Shown in pieces: positions 1-10,659 of a stretch of DNA of 64,000 bases. The DNA is taken from contig CM075938.1 of the NCBI GenBank assembly GCA_038030265.1, positions 10,145,009-10,209,008 on the forward strand. Direction: 5' to 3'. A program made the translations under genes and the position numbers. Under the pieces are notes generated by a model, which searched no databases, was not told the origin of the DNA, and saw nothing but the letters and a program-made list of their open reading frames with translations. This DNA comes from Corythucha ciliata. Its lineage: Eukaryota; Arthropoda; Insecta; Hemiptera; Tingidae. How positions within the stretch are numbered: position 1 is the stretch's first letter; each line of letters starts with the position of its first letter.

Positions 1-1070
1 AACCCAGCTAAGGTATGAAAAATTACAATTTTACGGATAAAATCGAGAAAAAACGCTTTAAGTCACAGGTAAATTAAAAAAATGTAGAAAAATCACTAAT
101 TAGCAGCTAAATTGAGGAAATTTTCTAGCTTAACGAGAAAGGGTGCTAAATCGTGGATAAGATTGAGAATTAACGCCAAAATTCGCGGCCTGAATTGGAA
201 ATTATTGCTAATTCGCGGCTTGAATTGGAAAATATTGCTAATTTGCGGATAATGCACAGATTAGCGCCAATTCACATCTGAGCGGATCAGAGCGCTGATT
301 TCACATCGTGAAATCAAGAAAAACGCGAATTCCCGTCTAAAAGTGGCGGAAAACTTTAATTCACAACTAAGGCATGACAAATTTCAATTTTTCGAATGAA
401 ATCGAGAAAAGGCACTATATTCGCAGCTAAGAAACGTACTCATTCACTGCTAAAATTGAGAGTATAAAAGGCTGATTCACAGCTGCAATTGAGAAAACGC
501 CAACTTGCAGATTCTTGGGGAACTTCAGGAATAAAATCGAGAAAAAGTGCAAGATCAAGTGGCTAAAAATATGGTTTAGCCGCTAAGTAGCGCTTTTTGT
601 CAATTTCATTAGCGAATTAGCTATTTTTCTCAATTTTTGCTGTGGATTAGTGTACCTATGTCCCAATTTCAGCAGCTAATTAGCCATTCTTCTCAATTTT
701 AGTCGTGAATAAAATTGAAAAAAAGCGCTAATTCACGGGTAAAATTTAGAAAAACACGAATTGGCGTTTGAAATGGAGAAAAAGCGCTAATTTGTGGATA
801 AAATTTGAACAGAGCACTCAAACGCTACCTCTACTTTGCGGATTCTTGAGGCAAATTCACGGGTAATTCATGGCTAGGAATTACTAATAAGCACCGCGAT
901 TCGCAGCTAAAACTGGAAAATGTGCTAATTCGCTGATAAAATTGAGAGAAAAACGCTAATTCACAGCTTAGATTTAGAAAAATTGCTAATTTGCGGATAA
1001 AAATGGGAAAGAACACTTAAATGCTACCTAATTTACGAATTCTTGAGGCAACTTCACGGCTAAGAGCTTA
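1..1070 (-). repeat. Degenerate 30-bp minisatellite array, mostly reverse orientation
   Basis: Dozens of diverged copies of a roughly 30-bp monomer, read here as the complement (GCTAATTCGCGGCTAAAATT then GAGAAAAA). Between about 580 and 715 the array switches to the forward orientation (TTTTTCTCAATTTTTGC) and then switches back. A larger unit of about 185 bp recurs: the segment around 790-860 (a CTACCT stretch followed by GATTCTTGAGGCAA) is repeated around 985-1055, with a more decayed version near 500-540. The array runs off the left edge of the window. No coding potential; the short ORFs in it are translations of the monomer. Confidence 0.85.
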
Positions 1071-1280
1071 TAAAAAGTCGTTTCACAGTGGTTGTGACTA
1101 GAGTGTATCCGCACAAAAAAAAACGGAGATAAATGTTTAAATTTTAATTATTTGTGAAATATTGTACCACTGAAGATGACCCGATAAGGGATGAAAATCG
1201 ATTCCTGGGAAGAGGAATAATGCTTTGGAATTATCCTTCGTACTCTACTACAACATGGCCTTTCAAACATCATGTTAAAT
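1071..1280. other. Non-array spacer between two oppositely oriented arrays
   Basis: About 200 bp without the 30-bp monomer, separating the reverse array on the left from the forward array on the right. It holds an A-run at 1116-1124 and, at 1170-1196, a CTGAAGA...GGGATGAAA arrangement that loosely resembles a hammerhead ribozyme core of the kind found at Penelope-like element ends. Otherwise nothing recognisable. Confidence 0.4.
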
Positions 1281-4135
1281 TATTACTTTTAGTTGCAAAT
1301 TAGCGCTGTTTCTACATATTATATATCCGCTAATTAGCACTTATGCTCAATTTAAGCCGCTAAAATTAGCGATTTTACCAATTTTATCCGCGAATTAGCA
1401 CTTTTTGTCAAATTTAGCAGCAAGTAACGTTTTTCTCAATTTTAGCCGCAAGTAACGCTATTTTCAAGTTCAGTCGCGAACATACCGTTTATTTTTCACC
1501 TACATGGCCAAGAATTTGCTTTTTTCTCCATTTTAGCCACTAAATGACCTTGAGTAGCAGCGAATTGGCGAATTCTCGACATTATCTGCCAATTAGAATT
1601 TGTCTCAACTATAGCTACGAATTAGCGCTAATTTTTTTTCGGGACATTCTCGATTTCCCTCAAAGCCCTTCGTGAGTAGTAGCGTTTTTCCTCAATTAGC
1701 ATCGAAGTATCGTTTTAATTTGAGTAATTAGCGTTTGATTCGAGGTTTATCGATTTTAGCCACGAATCAGCGTTTTGCTCAATTCTATACGCGAATCAAG
1801 CGTTTTTCCCTATTTTAGCCGTGAATTAACATTTTTCTTCACTTTAGCTATGAATTAGTGATTTTTTTTTACTTTCGTATCCAAGAATTATCGTTTTTTC
1901 TACGCTTTATCCGAGAAATAAATATTTCTCTCAATTTCATCCGTGAATCAACAATTTTACTCAATTTTAGCAGCGAATTTGTGTTTTTCTTAATTTTACT
2001 CGCCCATTAGCGATTTTTTTCTCAATGCCCACCGCACCACGACGTTAGCTATATTGTTTCACTTTTTTGCAATAATATAGCGTAATTTCTCAGTTTTAGG
2101 CTCAAAGTTTGCTTTTAGAAACGACGACTTTTGAGCTGTCTCGATTTCAGCCGCAAATAAGTGTTTCGCTGAGTTTTAGCCACGAATCACCAATTTTTCT
2201 CGATTTTAGTTGCGAATTATAGCGTTTTTCATGACTTCAGCCGTGATTCAGGGATTCGTTCAGCGTTTTTCTTTATTTTAGCCTTATGAATTAGTAGTGT
2301 CTCTCAATATTAACCGCAAATTAGAGTCATTAGCACTGCATTACCTATTTTGTTTCACTATTATGTATTAATTAGCGACTTTTCTCAGTTTTAGCCTCAC
2401 AGTTTCCTTCAGAGACTAGCACTTCACCCACGAATAAGCGTTTTGCTCAATTTCAGCTGCGAATTAGCAATTTTTCCTTTTCGCGAATTTAGTCACCAAT
2501 CAGCAATTTGTCGCGATTTTATCTGTGAATCAGCGTTTTTCATGTTTTCACCCATAAATTAGTGATATGTTCAGCGTTTTTCTTAATTTCAGCCTCGCAA
2601 ATTATAGCGGGTTTTTCAATATTAACCGCAAATTAGCGTTATTTATAAATTTAGCAACGCTTTAGCTATTTTGTTTCACTTTTAGGTATTAATTAGCGAC
2701 TTTTCTCAGTTATAGCCTCACAGTCGCCTTCGGAGACGGGAGACTTTGAGTTTTCTCGATTTTTACCGCGAATAAGCATATTGCTTAATTTAGCCGCGAA
2801 TTAGCGTTTTTAATGATTTCACCCATTTTTCTTAATTCTAGCCTCGCAAATAATAATGGTTTCTCTCAATATCAACCTCAAATTAGCGTTACTTACTAAT
2901 TTGGCATCGCACTAGCTATTTTGTTTCACTTTTTTGGCATGAATTAACACCTTTTCTCAGTTTTAGCATCGCATTTACCTTCAGAAACCACATATTTTAG
3001 CCGCGAATCAAAGTTGCGCTCAATTTTTCACTCCATTATACAGCGTTTTTCTAGTTTTAGCCGCGAATTAGCGTTTTTATTGATTTTTTTTTTACATTTT
3101 TATCCACGAATTATCGTTTTTCCTACACTTTACCCGCTAATTGTGTCAATTTGTCCGCGAGTTACTGATTTTACTGCACTCTATCGGCGAATTAGCGATT
3201 TTCTACAATTTTAGCAGCGAAGTAGCGTTTTCACGCGCGAATCAGCGAATATCTCTCAATTTCGGCGACGAAATAGTGATTCCCTTAATTTTAGGTGCAA
3301 ATTAGCGATTTTTTGCCACTACATATTATATCAGCGAATTAGCGCTTTTTCTGAGATGTGAATTACCGTTTTTCCTCGTTTCAACCGGGATTAATCAGTG
3401 AATATTAACGTCGAATTTAGCTTTATTTATTATTTTAGCACCCTTTAGTCATTTTGTTTCACCTTTACGAATGAATTAGCAGCTTTTCTCAGTTTTAGCC
3501 ACGAATTAGCGATTTTTCTCAAATTCAGCCGCGCATAAATTCGGAATTATTCTGAATTTTTGTCTTGAATTGGCATTTGTCCCAATTCTAACCGCTATAA
3601 TTTGCGATTTGTCTCCATTTCGACTCTGAATTAGCGTGTTTTGTGCAAAAATAGCCGCGAACTAGGGTTTTTTCTCAAATAGCCGCGAATTAGCGCCTTT
3701 CTGTTTTTTTTTTTTTTTTTGTCCGCGAATGGTGGGGGGTTCATCTCAATTTCAGTTGCTATTTCACTATTATGCTCAATTTTAGTCCGGAAACAATTTT
3801 ATTGTCTTCAATTAGTGTGTTTTGTTTAATTTCAGCCACGAACTGATCCCAAAATGTTTCATTTCCACAATTTAAGCGTAAAATTGTCTATATACGCCGC
3901 GAATCATCGGTTTTTTTCTGGAAGTTGCAACGAGAAACCACAAATGGGAGCTTTTTCACAGTTGTAGCCACAAATATTAGCGCTTTTCCCACAATTTTTG
4001 GCCTGTTCTTGCCCCAGGAACAGCACAATAGTGTGCCTTCTCAATTTTTCTCCGCTTAAGGAACTAAATAAAGTTAGAGTCAGGGTATTTTCTCTATTTG
4101 CCGCAGTTGCCTTCAGAAAGCCCGAATTTTCTCAA
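1281..4135 (+). repeat. Forward 30-bp minisatellite array with higher-order units
   Basis: Forward-oriented diverged monomers (TTAGCCGCGAATTAGCG then TTTTTCTCAA). A landmark ATTTTGTTTCACTTTT recurs near 2054, 2349, 2668, 2918 and 3451. The landmark is followed in the better-conserved copies by ATTAATTAGCGACTTTTCTC, a CCTCACAG block and a CTTCAGAGAC block. This shows amplification of multi-monomer units of roughly 250-320 bp on top of the basic 30-bp period. It passes at the right into the tail module shared with other arrays. Confidence 0.85.
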
Positions 4136-4430
4136 TTTGAGCATTCAGTGTAGCGGTTTCGAGGGCTGAGAATCGAATTTTCTCAGCCACACTATTTGCC
4201 GAGCACCTTGCAAACGTGTTATTCTCCGGGTCGGATGGACTTAAAATGGCCGAATGGAGCCGAATCGACTTGGGCGTGGACTCGGAGGGCTCGGAGTGCC
4301 CTCTCCTCGCCCATCCAACATAAATATCCTCCAATTTTGAAAAATAAGGATCTCGAGCGTTGAAAAATCCTCTGGGTGAAGAAATAGCGCGGAAATAAAA
4401 GTGTAAAGGTTACTACCATCGATTTATTGT
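4136..4430 (+). repeat. Conserved tail module of a 30-bp-array element (truncated)
   Basis: After the last monomers comes a non-monomeric module: CTCAATTTGAGC, an AGTGTAGCGGTTTCGAGGGC block, an AGCCACACTATTTGC block, and CTCCGGGTCGGATGGACTT. The same order is found at 18340-18990, 40165-40290 and 10440-10600, so this is the 3' domain of a repeated unit. The extreme terminus (CCTCGGTACGCTACTG in other copies) is not visible here, so the copy is truncated or diverged at about 4290-4430. Confidence 0.6.
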
Positions 4431-7400
4431 AAATGAAAAGTGGAGGAAACCTAAAAAGATCGCTGGCCGTGAAGAGAGAAAAAGAGGCCGCACAAAAGAG
4501 TGAGATACCGATGAGAGGGATTGGGGGGGGGGGGGCTTTGGGTCTAAAAATAATTCTGAAAGCGAATCCATTGATTCGATTACCCCGCCTTCCACTCTTC
4601 GGCTTCCTGAAACACCTACGTCAGACCAATTTAGACTTATCGTTAGTATAGTAGAAATACCAATAAAAGGGGGAAAACCTCATCGACTATACAAGAATTT
4701 TATGATTTTCCTTTTTTTTTTTTTTTTTTCGGTTGAATCGGAGAAAGGAAATATCGACGCTTTGAAATTCGTCTCAAAGCACCCCTCTCACAACCAACAC
4801 CACCACGTCAACGTTTCGAAAAAGTGAGACAAGATCCTCTTTTCGGCCCCCGATGGCTTGTCACTCAAAAATTAGGGCAATGCCTTTTTTCCCCCTAAAA
4901 TCGCTTTTTGAGGTGCCTTTTGTACTCATTTCAGATGACACACTTCACGCCCCATCATTTTTTTTTTTTTTTTTCATTCTTTTTCCTGGTAAGCGCGACC
5001 CCCACCCCCCACCCACCCATCACCATCACCGCACCCTTGACCAGTACACAGGCACCAAAACAAAACACAGTCTCTTTCAGATACAACAATATTTTTCGTT
5101 GAACTATGTAGCCTTCATTCTACGCTACATTTTTGCCTTTTGAAACACTCGAGGAGGACTATTTTAATTCGGAAAAAAAGGAAAAAGCTTCCACAGGGAG
5201 TACTGGGGAAAAACATTTAAACTGGAAATGGACCCCCACCCCCCACCACAAAGATTCTAAGATGTGCGGAAAAAGGCGGCGATCACGTTTAGAGGGTTTC
5301 GTCACGTTTGAACAATAATAAAAAAAAAAATATTTTGAGTGTGTTAAAATACGGAGAGATTCATGTAAATGAGCTGGTAACACAAAACGACTGTTGTATA
5401 GTTCTATGAAACGAGGTGAAGGTTTTTTTTTTTTTTTTTGGTCGACGTGGTTACGCCTCAAAAACTTTCCGGATGAAGGGTGGTGCAGGGGAGGGGAGAG
5501 ATGATGATTCGATCGGGCGTGAGCGTTTCAGTAGGGAAACTTGTCATTATTTTTTCTAGGGCTTGACACAAGTTGAAAAAAAAAAATGAATCGCCGGCGA
5601 TTTCAATCTTAATTTCTTTCAAACAGACTATACATTTTGCGTTGCACTGTAGCGCGAATTTATTGCTGAAACTGTACAAAACAGTAGAATCATTACAAGA
5701 CAATCATCATGCAATAAATGAAAAACCGGGAATAATTTGTTTAAAAGCAGTTGAAAATTCTTGGAAATGAGTTTACAAAGCATTAAACCACGCCCTTTAA
5801 TGTTTTAAAAATGTCTTTCACGTTTAGTGCCAACTTACTATATTCATATCGCGTTTCCTGGGAGGCCTCTCCCTTCTTTCACAGATACTAATCCGTTAAA
5901 AACTTCTTTGAAATATTAGTCCGAACAAGAAGAAAATAATGCTCTGTTTCGTTGAAATGTCCCCTATAAAGAGGTCTCAACAGCGTGTCGTCATTTAATT
6001 AAAGGAGCGTAGCGCTCTTGGAGACTCTCCAGGAAGAAGCCAACCACATTGAACTGTGGGCTTTAAACAATTTTAAGCATTGCAATAGTTCTTTCCTCTA
6101 GACTAGAATCATCACTTACCCCCTTCTCACCCCAGAACCCAGCCCCTTTTTCAGTTGGTAACAATTGTATCGCTGGCGAAGTGAATCATAGCAATTGAAA
6201 CGCAAGTGATAGCCGTAAAGTGACAAGTCGATAAAAATTAATCTCTCGAGATAAGAAATAACGATATCAAAGAAGCGAGGGGAGCAATTTTGTCAACTTT
6301 TACCGCGGTTTTTTTTGCCCCTCCTTAAAAACAAACAAAAAAACTATTTCATCACTCCCCCTCGCATAAAGTCTGCAACTTATTCACACCCGCAAAATTT
6401 AAAACGTTCCTGTTACGTAATACCGCAGAATACCTTTCGTTTTCATTTGTTTTTTTTGAACAAGGAAAACACCAAAGTTTTCAAGAATGTATAGAGGATC
6501 CGTAAAATGTATCAAAACTCTCTCTCCAATGACCTTGGGGGGAAAAAAACCCGGAGAACGACCGTTCCAATTTTATCTGAATTAACGAGATGGGAAGTGA
6601 GGGGGCGGGAGGATTAATCTCCTGAGACCGTACAACATTAGCATACAATGAGCTCAGAAAAAAAAAAAAAAAGGTCATCCCAGATTCTTCAAAAAAAAGT
6701 AAGAGGGATAGTCCCAGACGGGATGCAAGGATTAAATTACCGCGAGAATGACGTCATTTTTTTTTTTTTTTAAGAATTGATCCTCGACGCTCATCTGAGC
6801 AAGTTCTTTGTTTCCTGTGGCTCACATTGACAGTTTTCGAGTATATGCTTGAACTAATGTTCAGTGATGAACTGGAGGAGGGGGGGGGAGAGGTTTACAT
6901 TGGAAACTTCTATCTTGAAGAGTCAATTCAAGATTGTTCAAGGGAGCAAAAGCTAAGTTTAACGCTGTACAGTAAATAAGCCCCCGGTGTGCGCGCCACG
7001 AGGGACAAAATGTCGTAAATGGCGCGACAAGTTTTGCCTTGCCAAACGACAGTGTGTCACGGACCTATAAACTTTCACGTTCACAGAAAAAGTCGAGGAA
7101 GCGTATATTAGACACTTCTTAAAGACGATCAGTGGTGATTGTGGTGGTAAAGAGGGAAGGGGGGGGGCGAGCTTTTAAAAAGTCATCAAAAACAGGTTTT
7201 AGTGAAAGAGGATTTTGTACACACGCGATTAGCATGACTTTTATCAGCCCATACTTTCACATTTTTCTAACCGAAGAAGTCCTACATCGCCATATTGCAC
7301 CTTAAATATGACGAATGGTGAGGAAGAGGGATAAATGCACCCACGAATGTCCAAAAAAAAACATCCTTTCCACCTAAGTTATAAACAGCGCTCGGATCCA

Positions 7401-7900
7401 TGAAGAGCTCCCTGAACCCCTCCAGGTTCAGGGGAGCGGGGCTCCGCACTGACTTGGCTAGGACAGATTCAGACAGGAAACAGTCAATTTATGCCCAAAA
7501 AAATAATGAATCCATCCTCAAAACTAGTAATTTCAAGAATCTAGAATCTATTTTGTTCAAGAAAAACTCCTACAATAACGGCTCTATAATAACTATTTAG
7601 CTGTAAAACTGTAATTGAGCCTAAAATGTTTATTTTCCTGTTCAAAATGCTAAAATTGCTCCCAAAACCGAGTCATTCAACCACGAAACAGATTAACGTG
7701 CCACCCGAAATCCAATTTTACGCCATAGCAACCTTTGAAAGACACTTTTTAGAGTCTTTTGAAAGACTTCTCTGTTCTAAAACGATAATTTAACACCCAC
7801 ACAGTTAATTCTTGCCTCTGACAAACTGTACACACTCAGGAACGAGGACATTTTACCACAGAATCTAACAAATTGCTTAATACAAAAGGCTCTAAGAAAC
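4431..7900. other. Array-free block, no recognisable gene
   Basis: About 3.5 kb without minisatellite monomers. It contains long mononucleotide runs (a 13-base G run at 4523-4535, T runs near 4710, 4960 and 5420, A run at 6659-6672, T run near 6757) and CT/GA-rich stretches. Open frames here are short and low in complexity, and I find no domain, tRNA-like fold or splice-consistent coding series that I would defend. It could be intron or intergenic DNA. Confidence 0.5.
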
Positions 7901-10655
7901 AATCGGGACCCCTGCCCGGGGGGGGGGGGCAACTATGAGGCCCCCCCCCCCTAGTATCTGTCTAAACTCTAAATAAACAAGAAATAAAATTTTTACGTAG
8001 CGTTTAATTATAGCTTATTCAAAATTTTAGCCCCGAATTAGCACTTTTTCTATTACACCTTATCCGCGGATTGGCGGTTTTTCTCACTTAGACCCTCTAT
8101 AACTAGCTATTTTTCTCAATTTCAGCCTCAAATTAGCGCTCCCCCCCCCCTCTTAGCCATGAATTAGCGCTTTTTCTTCCCCGTCTTAGCTACAGAGTTG
8201 GCTTCAGAAGCCGCGAATTAGCGAGTCAGCCCGTCTTCTTATTTCCATCTTACACTTAGACGGACTAGCGCACGTTCAAAATTTTACCCACGAATTATAT
8301 AATTAGAATATTAATTATTCATAATATTTTAGCCGCGAATAAGCGTTTTTCTCAGTTTTAGCCGTGAATTAGTGATTTTTCAAAATTGTTAGCCATGAAT
8401 GAGTGATTTTACTTAATTTTAACCGCAAATTAGCTATTTTTCTCAATTTCAGCAGCGATTTTTTTATTATTCAGTCAATTTCATCCGTGAATTGTCTCTT
8501 TTTCTTAACATTAGCCGAGAAGTAAAGTTTTTAACCCGACGAACTAGCGATTTTCCTCAATATTGGCCGTGAATTATCGCTTTTTATTAATTTCAGGGGT
8601 AAATTAGAGTTTTCTTTGTCTTTCAGACATGAATAAGCCCTTTTTCCCAAATTTATCCACGAATTATATTTCGAATATTAATTATTCATAATATTTTTGC
8701 CACGAATAAGCGTTTTTGTCAATTTCAGCCGCGATTTTTTTATTATTCAGTCAATTTTATCCGTGAATTGGCTCTTCTTCTTAACATTAGCCGCAAAGTA
8801 CGGGTTCAACCCGGCGAATTAGCGATTTTCCTCAATTTTTTCCGTGAATTAGCGCTTTTTCTTAATTTTCTGGGTAAATTATTAGAGTTTTCTTTGTCTT
8901 TCAGACATGAATAAGCTCTTTTTCTCAATTTTAACAACAAATTATATTCCGAATATTAATTATTAAGAATATTTTTGCCGCGAATTAGCGTTTCTCTCAA
9001 TTTTAGTCGTGAATTAGTAATTTTTCTTTACTTTTAGCGATTTTATCAATTTTAGCCACGAATTAGGGTTTTTTAATTATTTCATTAGTCGGAAACTATT
9101 CGAGATTTGCCTCAATTTTATCTGCTCATTAGCTCTTCTTCCAGCTTTAGCCACGAAGGAGCGTTTTATTCAACGATTTAGTGATTTCCCTAAATTTTAG
9201 CCGAGTTTTAGCGCCTTCTGTCAATTTAGGCCGCACATTACCCATTTTTTTCTCAATTTCAGCCGTAAATTATAAAGTGTTTAGTCAATTTTATCCGCGA
9301 ATTAGCTGTTATTCGCAACTTTAGCCGCGAAGTAAAGTTTCTACCCGGCGAAATTGAGATTTTCCTCAATTTTGGACGTGAATTAGCACTTTTTATTAAT
9401 TTTAAGGGTAAATTATTAGAGCTTCAGATATAGGTAAGCCCGTTTTTCTCAATTTTACTCACGAATTATATTTCGAATATTAATTATTCATAATATTTTT
9501 GCCGTCAATAAGTGTTTTTCTCAATTTTAGCCGCGAATTGGCTCTTCTTCTCAACTTCAGCCGCGAAGTAAAGTTAAAACCCGGCGAATTAGCTATTTTC
9601 CTCAATTTTGGCCATGAATTAGCAGTTTTTCTTAATTTTAGCGGTTTCTTTCCCTTTCAGACATGGATAAACTATTTTTCACACTTATACATATCACAAA
9701 TATTATTTAATTATAATATTTTAGCTGCGAATGAGCGTTTTTTTTTATATTTTAGTCATGAATTACCTAGTGTTTTTTTTTCTGCATTTTATTCACGAAT
9801 TAACGCCTTTTCTCAATGTACGCAGCAAATTAGTGATTTTTTCTTAATTATAACCGCAAACTAGCGATTTTCTCAACTTAAATCCGCGAAATAGCGTTTT
9901 TAGCCAACGAATCGACGATTTCCCCTCCACCCAATTTTAGCCGCGAAATAATATTGTCGTCAATTTTATCCGCGAATTATATCTTTTTTTCTCTCTCTCA
10001 AATTGTGCACGAACATTGAGCGACTTTCATCCGACGAATTAGCGATTTTTCTTCAATTTGAGCGCCAATTTTCTCAATTTTAACTAATAATCTCTTTCTC
10101 TCACTCCCATCCACGAATTAGCGATTTTTCTCAATTTTAGCCCCATGTTTTTTGTTTTTTTTTTCACTTCTTTAGTCATAATTCAGCTTTTTTTTTCAAT
10201 TTTAGCCGCCTACGATCCAAGAACATCTCATTTTTTCCCCACAGTTTTGGTCGAACGGGGAATGAGCGATTTTCGTTTCTAAATCCACGATTATTAGCGC
10301 TAATTTCCAACTTTTTACCGCTTACTGGCCCCAAGAACAGCGTTGCAGGGCGCCTCTCACTTTTAGCCGTTCAAGGACCTACAGAGACATAGGGTTCAGC
10401 GTATTTTGCTTTTTTTTTTTTTTTTTTTTGCCGCGATGTTGCCTTTAGATGACGTAAATTCCTCAATTTACGGTTTTTGGGGGTCTTGGGCTTAATCGAA
10501 TACAATGTAAACACACAGTTTTGCTGATTGCGTGACCACCTCCAACGATCAATTTCTTCCATAGGTCGGATGGACTGAAATCGCCGAAAGAAGCAACAAA
10601 AACGTTCTACAGCAACAGCAAACCGTGAATTGTGTCCCAAAACTCATTTTTGTAG
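7901..10655 (+). mobile_element. Minisatellite-bearing element, 30-bp family (head to tail, outer ends decayed)
   Basis: The left part carries the shared head: CGGGACCCCTGC, then CAACTATGAGGCCCCC, then TAGTATCTGTCTAAA, then GCGTTTAATTATAGCTTATT and a first monomer block ending TTATCCGCGGATTGGCGG. The same order occurs at 16640-16830 and, for its outermost part, at 35264-35400. The core is a forward array with a larger internal unit marked by GAATATTAATTATTCATAAT near 8306, 8673, 8951, 9475 and 9700. The right part (10440-10655) is the shared tail (GGGTCTTGGGCTTAATCGAA, GGTCGGATGGACTGAAATCG, CCCAAAACTC). No transposase is encoded, so if mobile it was mobilised in trans. The terminal inverted repeats are not intact. 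Confidence 0.55.
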
Positions 10656-10659
10656 CAAA

